64,000 nucleotides of DNA, taken from assembly GCA_009869945.1 (NCBI GenBank), contig WIXG01000211.1, positions 62,001-126,000 of the forward strand. Direction: 5' to 3'. This stretch comes from Mesaphorura yosii (Eukaryota; Arthropoda; Collembola; Poduromorpha; Tullbergiidae). Positions 38,816 to 49,443 of the stretch are shown here, piece after piece. The stretch's first letter is position 1; every line of letters starts with the position of its first letter. The notes beneath the pieces are model-generated. The model searched no databases. It worked only from the letters and a program-made list of their open reading frames with translations, and was not told the DNA's origin. A program made the position numbers and the translations under genes.

Positions 38816-39459
38816 GATTCTCCGATTGTTCTCGGGCCTTTCGATGTAACTTCATCGTAGTTAATCTTTCCAAACAGCATACATGTTCAAATCATTACAG
38901 CGTTTTATGGCGGCGAGAGATGCAAATCCTATGGACGATCTCACGCTTGATTTCTTGACGCTCTCTGAGAATTTAAAAAATAAAGACAAAGTAATGCAGC
39001 TTGAAATAATAACGTATGGGTTTGCATTATTGCGTGGTTCAGAAATGCATCAAACATTTATATGCATCTTTCTTGCTAAAAGTATTTGAGACGAGAAACA
39101 AAATGGAACATTTCCACAATAAAGGTTTTAACTTGCATGAAGTTTACGTTGAAATAAAGCCATTTGATATTCCAAGAAATGGGAGGTTCCTTTGAAGGCG
39201 TGTAAAAATGAAGTTTCTTATAGTTAAAGCCGCCGTTCCTTCGATTTCTGAATTAATTGGCAATACTCGCATTTATCAAAGGGGCCAGGCACAGTTGTGG
39301 GCAATACGACATTTATGCGCCGCTAGTATTACTGCGTCGTTACTCTGAATCAAATGATCGAGTTACAGGCGACCATACGGCGAAAAAGTTATATTTCTCA
39401 AATACACAAATATGGAACAAATGTGTTACAATTTGCCTGCCTACAATCTGCCTGTTAGT
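38816..39459. other. Spacer between convergent genes
   Basis: 3' flanks of selenoprotein W copy 1 (+) and the four-TM gene (-), including the candidate SECIS; nothing else recognised. Confidence 0.5.
38899..38973 (+). promoter_or_regulatory. Candidate SECIS hairpin in the 3' UTR of selenoprotein W copy 1
   Basis: Lies between the stop (38815) and AATAAA at about 38979. GGCGAGAGAT pairs with ATCTCACGCT (one A-A mismatch, one G-U) around a loop containing CAAAT; TGAT follows on the 3' side as in SECIS cores. On the 5' side the sequence is ATGG, not the usual ATGA. Short outer pairing AGCG/CGCT is possible. A non-standard core, so the call is tentative. Confidence 0.4.
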
Positions 39460-40487
39460 TTAGTATTTGATGATGACCGGAATCTTGAGCTTCGGCCTTG
39501 GCTTGTGAATGTTGTAGAAGCGGTTGTAGAAGACCTTGCTGGCCGGAACGAAGTTGAGGCAGTTATTGGCGTCCTCAGCGAGGTGGGCGTCAAGGCGAAG
39601 GTCGCAGAGGTCCGGTTCATTTGTTGCGTAGTCGCCGTGCAGACGCATCGCGTGAAGATTGTACATGACCTGGATTGTGGCGACGCGGAGTCCGATGAAT
39701 GCGATGCCCAAGCACACCTGCCAGGCCGTCAGTTTGTCGCTGCAAGCGTGGTACATCAAGGAGATAGTGGCCGCGGTGACGATGAGGATGTGGAATCCCG
39801 TCCACCAACTGAAGCGTTCGAGTATGTTCTGTACACCGGACAAAACACGAGTGTAGTATATAAACCCGTTCGTGGCCAAGCAGCATTCAGCAGGGCACTT
39901 ACCCTGACCACTCCTTCGTTGAACCGGAACTGAATGAGGACGTACACTCCCATCAACACTAAAAATATGCAAGACGCGTGCGTACGAAAATGGATGGCAC
40001 GAAAAATAAGTCGGCGAAGCCGTCGGAAGAATTTATGGACTTACAGCCAACCAAGCCCTTATTCTCGTACACGTAGTTCATCCAGGAACGCATGAAGCTG
40101 ACTTGAGTCAACTCTGGACCCGGAATCGGAGCCTTGATCATCACGGTTTGGTTGAGGAGGTCCGGATCACCGCTCGCGAACTCGACTTGCGACTCATTTA
40201 GCCCCTGAGTGGCCGCGGCCGTCAAGTTGAGAGCACGAATGGCTCGAGCCTTGGATCCGTAGTACGGGTCCGTGTAGAGCCAGGCGGCGAGCATCAGCGA
40301 GAAGACCAGCAAAGAAGCACAAGTCCACTAATGGCAAAAAAGGGATATTCACCTCAGGGTCGACGAAAGAGGAGGCACAACTTACGTTGTCAATTTGGAG
40401 GTAGAACCGAGCCCGCTTCTCAGTCCTCTTGGCCTCCAGACTCAAGCGGAGAAGACGTTGATGTGCAGCCTCCTTTGCAGTAACCAT
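39460..40487 (-). CDS. Four-TM membrane protein with a glycosylated loop, family not recognised
   Basis: Exons 40386-40487, 40045-40327, 39903-39958 and 39460-39828 give 269 residues. A basic cytosolic N-terminus (LRLSLEAKRTEKRARFYLQI) precedes TM1 (CASLLVFSLMLAAWLY). A loop of about 85 residues has N-glycosylation sequons NLT, NES and NQT. Then TM2 (VLMGVYVLIQF), TM3 (WTGFHILIVTAATISLMYHA) and TM4 (AWQVCLGIAFIGLRVATIQV), followed by a polar tail with three cysteines (LC, CDL, NNC) and a basic end (KPRPKLKIP). I do not recognise the family. It sits between the two inverted selenoprotein W genes. Confidence 0.85.
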
Positions 40488-41343
40488 TTTTGTCAATCAA
40501 GAGACTAAATCAAGTTAAACTTTGTTTATGAGCAAAAGTTTGAAGGCAAATGGAGAAGGCGATTTAACGAATGGGCTTTTGATGGAGTGCTGAAATGAGT
40601 TAATGAGAAAGGACGAACGCGGAATTCAACGGAATTGAGCCGGTTGAGTGAGCCGAGGACGAATCAGAATCGACCACGATGGACGGAGCAATGAATTGGA
40701 TTGAACCCTGACTTGGGCTTAAACTTAGGCTTTCACTGATTGAACCCATTGAGTCCATGTTTTCGAAACATATGGCAACAAACGGAGCATAGAGGGAAAG
40801 GGGTCGCCTCAGACAGGAGACAAGGCTGTGGATGTCGGCAGTTAACAGTCCGCACAAACTGGACTGGGCAGTGACCAGCATGCAAGAATATGACTTCAGC
40901 TTCTCTGTGCTCACGCCGAATCTGACGTCAATGTCAAGTCAAAATCACAAGAGAAATTTCAAACTGAGACTTAACAAAGAGCAACCTCGCAAATTATGAG
41001 GTGATCGTAATTAAAGTAATTATGTTTGAATGCACCTAAATCTTTGGCCTTAACAGAATCATAAAACTGCACATGCTGATTTTTAAAGCTTTATTTATCC
41101 CACATCATCAAAATTAATGCTGCTCACCCTCAAAAAGTATCTTAAAAACAACCTGATATTATCGGCACCTTAAACTCTCGAATTCTTTATGCATGTTTTA
41201 GGTAGCATAAAATCAAAAACGTAGCCATCATAAAGATTTCGACTACATTTCGTCATACAGAAATCGGAGGTAATTTAAGAAGACCGAATTATTGATACTG
41301 GAAATGTTGAAATTATACGGGAGAGCAGCGATATTGCTGGAAC
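40488..41343. other. Spacer with 3' UTR of selenoprotein W copy 2
   Basis: Contains AATAAA (minus strand) near 41090 ending copy 2. A SECIS should lie at about 41100-41340; see findings. The ORF 40600-40914 (-) has no motif. Confidence 0.5.
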
Positions 41344-41886
41344 TTATGAAGTCATGGCTTTCTTGATGCCCTCGAGAATTTTGCTCAGCTTTGCCGGAGT
41401 GTCCACATAACCATCTCCATTCTAAAACAAGTATGGGTGTGTTGTAGTTAAAACTTTCGATACTGCGTAAGAATAGCGCTTAAGCTTAGCTGTGCTAGTT
41501 GCTGTTACCTTCTTAGAATGCAGAAGCACTGGTGGCTGTCCGGTGTCGGGGTTCTCGACTGTTACCTCGAACCAGCCCGTGCGAGTCGGTGTTCCTTCTC
41601 CCGTCTGAAAGCATATGATAATACAAACCCCATGCATGACCAGACCAATATGGGGAAAACTAACGGCTTAGCGTTAGCGTTGAATATTACTCTTACGATG
41701 TCGAGCTCATCAGGATCAAAGTGTTGCTCCAGTTCCTTCCACAGGCGCTGGAAGCGGGGGCCGTAGCCTCATGCACCACTGAAACACGGTTTAAGCAACT
41801 GTATTTGATTATGGATTAAAGTTATAATTCAGTATTAATATCCTAAATTCTTACCAGTACACGACGTGAATCTTCAGTTTTGCCAT
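41344..41886 (-). CDS. SELENOW: Selenoprotein W, copy 2 (UGA-encoded selenocysteine)
   Basis: Second Rdx-family selenoprotein. Exons 41855-41886, 41697-41778, 41509-41604 and 41344-41421 give 95 residues with the in-frame TGA (plus-strand TCA at 41769-41771) read as selenocysteine: VVYC-G-A-U-GYGPRF, essentially identical to the vertebrate active site. Downstream TGEGTPTRTGWFEVTV, LLHSKKNGDGYVDTPAKL and an amphipathic C-terminal helix follow the family. Exon 3 and exon 4 have the same lengths as in copy 1 (96 and 78 bp). A conventional annotation would truncate or lose this gene at the UGA. Confidence 0.92.
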
Positions 41887-43297
41887 TTCCTCCTCGCGAA
41901 ATGCAATGCAAACGTATAGCGTATCCTTTGCAAAATTAATTCCAAACTGAACGAATTGTTGGCTATCAGCAAATCTGTTTCACAGCAAAAGGCACATGCA
42001 ACAGCAGCTGAGTTCAAATACACACTGAAGCGGGCAGTAAGATGACAACTCATTCATACTTTTCATACGACAACTCTTTGTATGAAGCTCCAACTCCAAG
42101 GCTGTGGTAACCACACTGATTTATTCACTTGTTGGTAGCAATTCCCAAGCGCCTGACCATTTGAAAGTCCATTTGGGTTATTGTGGATAGAAGCATGGAA
42201 AACATACGATCTCGTGTCTGCTTCCATTGTCAATTAATGGTGAAGCAGTTGAGGTACTTCAACTTTAACACCTGTGTCAATTCATTATGCACCACTCAGC
42301 ACATAGGCAGATTTTCATTGATCTTGTCCAGTCCCAAAACTTGTTGAGACCTCAATTGTCGTCGAATGATATCAGCCTCTGAGTCAGCCACGAGCCACGG
42401 TCGCACATGCAGCGGTGCAGCAAGCATTCGACACTTGTTTGTGTCGTTTTCCGCCCGTGGTAACTTAATTAGCAATATTAAAGAACACATGCCTTTCTTT
42501 CATGCCTGGACTGCTGCCTGAAGGACATTTCAACTGGCGAGGCTCCTTCGCTCACTCTGGCCATAAATGTCTCCGGTTTTGCGGATGAGCGCGTGGTAAA
42601 TGGAGAAGATCAGCTTCTGGAGTTGGTTGGTCCAGGATCTACCCACTCAGTATCATGTGACTGCTGTGACCTGGACAATGGCTGGCAAGCAGTGCTTCTG
42701 AGTCGACTGGCCAACGCCACAGTACCGAATTTGCAGAAACTGAAGGAATACACTGATCAAGGCGGCACCGCACGTGGCTGCAGTAGGAAAGCGGTGTGCT
42801 TGTCCGCTTCGGGTCCGCGATGGATTCGCGGGAAATCCAGAATAGCGGGAGCTAATCAAAGAGTTGTTTACGAATCTGGCGGCGGCGCCGCAGAGCCTCC
42901 AGAACTCATTCACTGGCTCTATCGTCAAATTTCGTCCTTTCGGTTTTTCACACCAATAAACTACCGAAGAACTCATTCATAATTCATGGCGAAGGAATTC
43001 CTTTCAGATCACGAAATGCGTCGTCTTAAGTGCGGCGTAGGCTCGAGGCTTCATTTCCGAACTCAAATTTATTTAATTATAATGATAAATATTTATTAAT
43101 ACGTCGCTAAATCTAAATTTAGCTTTCAATTAAATACTTCATATAAATTCATCGAGTAAACCTGATTGAACTAGAAATTTGGAGGCAGCGAGTGCGATTC
43201 GGAATTGTTTTTAACCTTTGAAAAAATAAATCGGACAAATCCTCGAACCGAGGCGCTTATTGTGACTTTCATTTCAGCATTTGTGCCATCAGTTCAA
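41887..43297. other. Spacer with one doubtful ORF
   Basis: A plus-strand open stretch (about 42505-42982) has fairly coding-like codons but no ATG, no motif and an overlapping antisense ORF. Otherwise AT-rich, unrecognised. Confidence 0.4.
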
Positions 43298-43901
43298 TTA
43301 GCGCCCGTCGAATGCTGGCAGCTCCTCGGTCAGCTCGAATCCCATTTGTCCCACTTTCTGGTAGAGTATCTGTATGGCCACAGGCGACGGAACGCTGAAT
43401 CTGTACACAAACCAAGCGACCATAAAAGTAGTACACAAATGTAAAGCTGCAGCGCGACGGCGGCTCAGTGGTCGGAGGAAAATGAGGAATTCACCTATAA
43501 ATCTTCGGTGCGAGAGGATCCTGCAGATTAAATGTGCTGTCAGCATAAACGTAGAATATGCGTGTGTGACCTGGCATCACAGTAAACGTATAATAGCGGT
43601 TGAAGGCGGCTCCGATTGGCGGGCTTCCCTTCACGAACCAAAGCGTGTTTCCTAAAATGTACAGAAAAAGTTTCTTAATCAAAGTGCGCCATGCAACCGG
43701 CCCTTTGACAGGTAGGGGCAGTTCGGCTTCCTGATATTGTCCACAAACACCAATTTCTAAGTATCCCCGTGGCATTGTTGAGGAGAAGCGTAATTGGTTT
43801 TGTAATGCTGCCTCAATTTCAAACTCCACGACGCTATCACAATTGAAGGAAGTGTCGTTGCTTGAAGGCTCAGACTTGACTTGAACTTGATGGTTTTCCA
43901 T
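43298..43901 (-). CDS. Protein of unknown function, 169 residues
   Basis: Two exons, 43495-43901 and 43298-43400, joined across a short GT-AG intron in phase 2. It starts MENHQVQVKSEPSSND, an acidic/serine N-terminus, then a mixed alpha/beta-looking region (GPVAWRTLIKKLFLYILGNT, RYYTFTVMPGHTRIFYVYAD) and ends TEELPAFDGR. No signal peptide, clear membrane segment or known motif is visible. The clean splice and single frame support a real gene. Confidence 0.65.
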
Positions 43902-44038
43902 TGCTCTTGGCTATTTTAAGCTGCGTTCACGTAATTTGTCAGATAAGTTAATTGTCTGTGTACAAAAGTGGACCCTTTATGCTTTTTTATTGAGAGAAAA
44001 ACATTTGTAATTCATCCTTGCACTTTTATTTCCTTGGT

Positions 44039-44660
44039 TCACATCATGTCATCGTAGCCTATGTACGGATTCAGCGCCGGCCAGCTGGCTGGATACGTGT
44101 GATTCCAGTGCTGATCCATTCGATTTCGCCCCAGCATATTCTGCGCATAGAATCGTAGCCTATGCCTTGGAAAAGGGGCCACCACAAGTTTCGCAGGGTT
44201 TTGATTCAGTCACGCGGCCCACCACGCGAACCCTGAATTCTGGATAATGTTATGCTTGCAAATGGTCATCAGCTCAAAGTCCTCAATGCTGGACAATCAC
44301 GAGCCGAGCATCGCTGGCGAGCTTTACGCCCGCTAGATGGCGTCGGCTGTATTCGACGTCGTCACAGAATACGAAGAATTTGACGTGCGCCCAAGTCGAA
44401 TTCCGTTCCCGCCTTATGGACAGCAAATAAGAGAGCATCTCCATGGCGCGAATTTGGTACAAAATGGGTAAAAGTACTCCACCGCGTTCGGCAAAACGAC
44501 TTCCTACACACGATTAAATACGGAATCATTTTCATTAAAATTGGACTCGTGAATCATAGCAAGCTTATTGCCCCAGTTCGAGCAGGCGACCTGCTTGGAG
44601 AAGAATTGTGATCGCCGGTGCTTTGTTATAAAAATCTGTGTGTAAATAATCGATTGCGAT
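44039..44660 (-). pseudogene. GT11 alpha-1,2-fucosyltransferase-like pseudogene
   Basis: Degraded copy of a family 11 glycosyltransferase. On the minus strand the pieces YQIRAMEMLSYLL, HVKFFVFCDDVEYSRRH, SIEDFELMTICKHNIIQNSG then FAWWAA, LNQNPAKLVVAPFP and a C-terminal HWNHTYPASWPALNP occur in the order of GT11 C-terminal motifs (IEDF.LM..CKHNI..NS.F.WWAAWLN). A one-base shift separates VIVQHS from IEDF near 44290. A TGA replaces the TGG of WWAAWLN near 44210. A further shift and a TAG lie upstream near 44460-44520. The intact natural stop is at 44039. Confidence 0.75.
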
Positions 44661-44686
44661 GATGACGACAATACCGACGAGACGCC

Positions 44687-44960
44687 CTAAATTCGGCGCT
44701 TATGAATTGTTTTAGTGTTCTCAATGTGATCTCCGGAGCCTCTTGCAATAGCCCGAAGTCTTCGCTTCCAATAATTGAAAACTTTTACACACTTTTCAAG
44801 AGTAACTTTGGACCACTCGTCTTCGAGAACTTTCCAAAGTCCACCCAAAGCATTCCTTTTGAAAGTCTGTTGTTTCAAATACCCAACTCGCGAAGCTGCT
44901 GCAATGATGCATTCTCAAGTCCTCTTTGTAGATTTGGTTGAGCCCAGTCCACAAACTTTC
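44687..44960 (-). mobile_element. Possible Tc1/mariner-type transposase fragment
   Basis: A minus-strand ORF reads LGGLWKVLEDEWSKVTLEKC followed by YWKRRLRAIARGSGDHIENT. This resembles the end of Tc1/mariner transposases (W..I..E.C..L..S...R...I...GG.). No catalytic domain or terminal inverted repeats were found. It adjoins the GT11 pseudogene. Confidence 0.35.
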
Positions 44961-45759
44961 TACTCAGCTAATCTCAACCGAAATACGAATGTCAAAGATT
45001 ACTCAGCAGGTTTTGGCAAATGATTCACCTTTTTCCTGTCCATTGAACACTTTGTTTTCGGAAAACTGACATTTTGCTCATGTTCTAGATCAAATCTAGT
45101 TGACCATTCAAATATTGTAAATTCCATTCCACCTGACTCTTGGCATTTATTTCCTCGGCTCAGTTGCTATGAGATTGTCGCATCATGTATTTAAGAATTT
45201 GGAATACCAACAGTCCAGTCGAGAGCCGAGCCGAGTTTGATTGATCAAACGAATTCCGTTGTCTTTAGGTGAGAAAATTCCAATACTCTCGACGTCGTCG
45301 TTCTTTTGAGAGAACAGAACTGGATAGCCCGAGTGTGAGATTTTTCTCTCTTGATTCCTCTTCACTTGTTCGGAGAGTCAGTCGTCGGTGCAACTCACAA
45401 ATTATTAACGAAAGTGAAGGAAAATTGAGACCAATTGAAAATCAGTTAATTTTAATTGCTGTTGAATGTGATAAGCGAAAATAAAGTGTACAACAATTAG
45501 TTCCGTCAATTTTCGAGGGAAGTAAGTAACATTCAACGACACTGACATGATAGTCCGTTATATTTAACTAGCTCCCGAAATCGGGTTCATGGTTAAGTTC
45601 CGAATTCATACATACATCACAATTAGCAATGACCTTCGGCCTCACTGCTACTCACTAGATAGTGATTGTCTCACTGGATTCTTCCACTTATTTGTGTTTG
45701 TGTAGGTATTCGAAGATAATAAACCAACTTGCTTCCCTGTCTGCTGGAATACTGTGAAA
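44961..45759. other. Upstream region of the dynein-like gene
   Basis: No supported gene. A probable intron acceptor (gtgtaggtatt) lies near 45706. Confidence 0.45.
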
Positions 45760-48700
45760 ATGGAGAAAGTAAAGGAGAGTTCTGAAGTATCCTTCAGATC
45801 ATCAGCAACACTAATACAAGCAGCAACTACTGAAACGATCCGCAAGCCACCTCTGTTTTCCCCAAAAGCCCCAGACTGTGGACTTCGGCGACTGAATGTG
45901 GCTAAACTTCTAAGGCGAATCCCTTCGGCCTCTCAGTACATCAAACGCAACGCCATTTTCAACAACAGCCCACTAGCATCTCATTATGGGTTCCTGGTCC
46001 AACGTAGCTTCAATGACAAAGTGCTTGCAAAACGTGCAAGAGCACGAGCGTATGAAATTCATCGGACTGTTATCAAGGAAAAGAAAGAGAAAGAAGGATT
46101 AACTAGGGAACAACTAGAGGAGTTGAAACAAGTCGAAAGCTTTTTGAAGGACGACGATTTTCTTGAGTTCATGCGAGACAGTGTCAGATCGGCACCCATT
46201 GGCACCCTCAGTGTAGTATGGATTCGAAAAATGCTTCGAGTAAGTTTATCATTGTCAAATTCAATCTGAGCTGAGTTTGCAATGAATATAAACAATGATA
46301 TGATTTCAGAAATGTGGGGAAGAGCGTCGGGAACGACTACCCAAAAAAACTGCTGAACTTATCCAAGAGAGGTGTACGCAGTTCATAGATGCTCTGCATG
46401 AGAATCACCTTACGAATGCACTGTCTTCGCAGTTCAGACCCAGAACCATCTGGGAAGTCGATGACGACTGGCCATGGTAAGCCTCGAAAGCCTTAAACTA
46501 AAACCGGTTCGATCTTGATTAATCCGGGTGTGAATTCCGTGGATAACAATTACTCTTCTGTCTCCTGCAGGGCAACAGCACCAAATTCGGTTCCATGGAC
46601 TGGACTTGTTGCAAAGCAGAAAGAATTACTCAAAAGGCGTTTGCTTTTACTCCATCCCTCCATCTACAATCTTTATAGAAAGGCCACAGATCTATTCGGA
46701 AGGGAAGCGCTTATTGACTTTCAAGCGATCAAGTACTGTCCGATTGTATATATAAATGTGGGAGTAGTAATAGATTTTCATGGAATTTATTCCTTGACAG
46801 AAAAATTCGAACAATGAAACTACAGCATCTCAAAGAAATGATGGTCAGCAACATTCGTGCCAAGGGCCAAGAATTGGTGGATGACATGCAGTCCTTCATG
46901 CATGAGCTCTTCGTCACATGTCCACAAATCTCCGAATACGAACCAGAGGAGCTGTCTAGAGTCCTGAAATGCATGGAGCAAATCGTCATCTCCAACGTAA
47001 GCATGATGCCAAGTATTCCTCATGCGCATACAGCCTTTATGATATGAAATCAGTTTTAACACTCATCTGTGATTATAGGCGCGTCAGCTCTTCTTGAATA
47101 CGATTAACGAACTGGTGTACGCTTACGAAAATCCAATGGAGGCGCTTCCCTGCTTCATCCTGGAAGTAGCAATTGAAAAAGACAATCACATCAACTTCTA
47201 TCCAAGATATCATGAGTTCATGTTTTGCATACGCAAAATTTACGAGAATGTAAGTTATACTTAAGCAAGAATAAATTGTGACATTCCAATTCCCGTGCAT
47301 AAATTTTCCTATATCGTATTTCGCATTCACAGGCTTTCGAGGTTATCAATTCGATTCCAAACCCGGAAAGATTTATAAATCCTGAACTCAAGGAAGGCGC
47401 AACGTACGTCGTGGACATCAGTTACGAATTCGTTAAAGACACAAGAACCAAAATCTCAAATGTAGTTGATAAATGGATGATAGTTCCAAAAAAGTTGATT
47501 AGAAAATTGAGTAAGCTTGTATTTAAGACTTCTGCTATTACGTTTAATTTGCTGTTGGCAGTAATCGCCTGAACCAAATTGTAGACAAAAAATATGGGGC
47601 GCTGGTGAACGGGGTAGCTCAAGCCCATCTGGAGAAGTACATGCACCCGGATATGAATTTCTTCGTAGCACTTTCTCAGCTAAGCTACTTTATCGAATTT
47701 GCAAATTCCTGCTACGAAATTCCATCAGCGATTTACTACAGAAATATTCTGTTTATGAATGAGGAAGTCCAGCTCGAACTTCTGGAAACTGCCAACTTCT
47801 TCTACTTTGCGTTGTTGGAGTATCTTGTTAACAGATTTCGTGAACTTAATGCAAGGTAAGTCCTGGCAGTTTAAAAATTTAAGAGTATTTCCGACTGTTG
47901 AAATAATTCCTGCTTCCTCTTGCCGATTTCAGTGTTATTGATGCATTCGAGCACATTCGTACAAAGTTATTGAAAGTTCCCGAAACGACAGAAGAACTGA
48001 TGAAATTGATTGAACACCACGATTACGCAAGACGTGACATGCTGCCAACTCTCAAGGAATTGATTTCCGAAGGCGTCCGGCAACATTTCGCACTTCTGGA
48101 CGTTTACATCCTTGGCGTGGATGAGTTGGCAGCAGCAGCCCAAGTTCAGACTTGGCATCTTGCAATTCTTCCAGTATTTGAGCAAAGTGTCTTTGTAAGT
48201 CGAGGGAAATTCTATCGAATTTTCATTGGTCTTTAATCGCAACGCATCTTGAAACCATTTTCGTCTAAAATACGTTACATGCAGCCTGAGTCATTCTTTT
48301 GGGAATTATTTGGGGCAGATCCAGTAACAAACTGTTGTTAACTTTTGCACATCTGCACTTTAATCTGCACTATGAGTGTGTCGTTACATGTGTGATATCA
48401 GACACTAATGGTTTGTCTTCTCTTAGATGATCGAAGACACTCGTGAGCGGCTTGAGGAAAATTTGGCCAAGTGCATTGCTGAATTGCGTGATGACATAAA
48501 GAAGTTGCATCGTCGTATCATAGAAGACTTTTCCCAGTACGGAAACTACGAGGAATGTAGCGAGTACGTGGGCGAGCTCAAATACGTTCGAGACAGAGTA
48601 GCAACACTGCAGAAAAGAATTGATTGGGTCCACAGCGAGGAGACGCTCTTCAAATACGCACTGACCAAGTTTACGGAACTTCAGGATGTGGTCGTAAGCA

Positions 48701-49443
48701 TTCAAGGCCAGCAAAGGGATTGCATCATTACTTTAATGTGCCTATTTACTTACTGAATTTCCAGGATGATGTTGAGCCGTTCGAAAAGATGTGGAAGCTT
48801 TGCATCAAGTGGCAGCGAGCAGAGAAGAAATACATGGACGGAGACTTTAATTTAAACGCTGATGAACTTGATTATGAGACCAGCGAGTTGCTCAGGTAAG
48901 AATGTTCAAACGATCTGTATGAGAATGTAAACGACAGTATTGGCAACGATTCGTGTTTCACAGAGAAATCTACGATCTTCAGGAGTCGTTCAAGGCTCGA
49001 ATTAAGGCCAAGATGCAAGCAGAAGCTGATGCAAAACGCGTTCCACTTTCGGTCATCTACAACGAGAATTCTGAAACTGAAAATCTTCCACCTCCGCTAA
49101 AAATCTGTCAAGTTGCTTTGGATTCTATTAACTACTTCAGGGTTCGCTTTCAGTTTTATATTAGCCGAAAAATTTTCGAATAGTATTCAATGTTTGGCCT
49201 CAATCACAGGAGCACCTTCTACTCATCCGGATCTTTTGCAATCCTGCTCTTCGTCAACACCACTGGCACCAACTTGCCGAAATTTATGGCGAAGACGTCA
49301 AACCTGATTCAGGTTCAAGCCTTAGGAAGTACATTGCCAAATACATGGATGAGTTTTTGGATCAACTCAAAGCCGTCAGTCTTGCTGCAACCAAAGAATA
49401 TGTATTGGAGACCGGACAGTTCGAGTCAGGATCAGAAGAATAA
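45760..49443 (+). CDS. Dynein heavy chain tail-like protein lacking the motor
   Basis: Twelve exons: 45760-46239, 46310-46476, 46571-46732, 46801-46996, 47079-47249, 47333-47510, 47562-47855, 47933-48194, 48427-48693, 48765-48895, 48964-49141 and 49210-49443, about 905 residues. The C-terminal half matches the tail/linker of axonemal dynein heavy chains (DNAH3/7/12 type): VIDAFEHIRTKLLKVPETTE, RIDWVHSEETLFKYALTKFT, MWKLCIKWQRAEKKYMDG and IRIFCNPALRQHHWHQLAEI. It then stops (EYVLETGQFESGSEE) where family members enter the linker and AAA+ ring. AATAAA follows near 49590 and no dynein sequence lies downstream. The phase at the exon 6/7 junction does not fit a consensus intron. An accessory or regulatory role is inference. 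Confidence 0.8.

Noticed and set aside
42593..42982. 129-codon plus-strand ORF
   Set aside because: No ATG, no upstream exon in phase, antisense ORF of similar length, no motif. Codons look partly coding-like, so it remains only a possibility.
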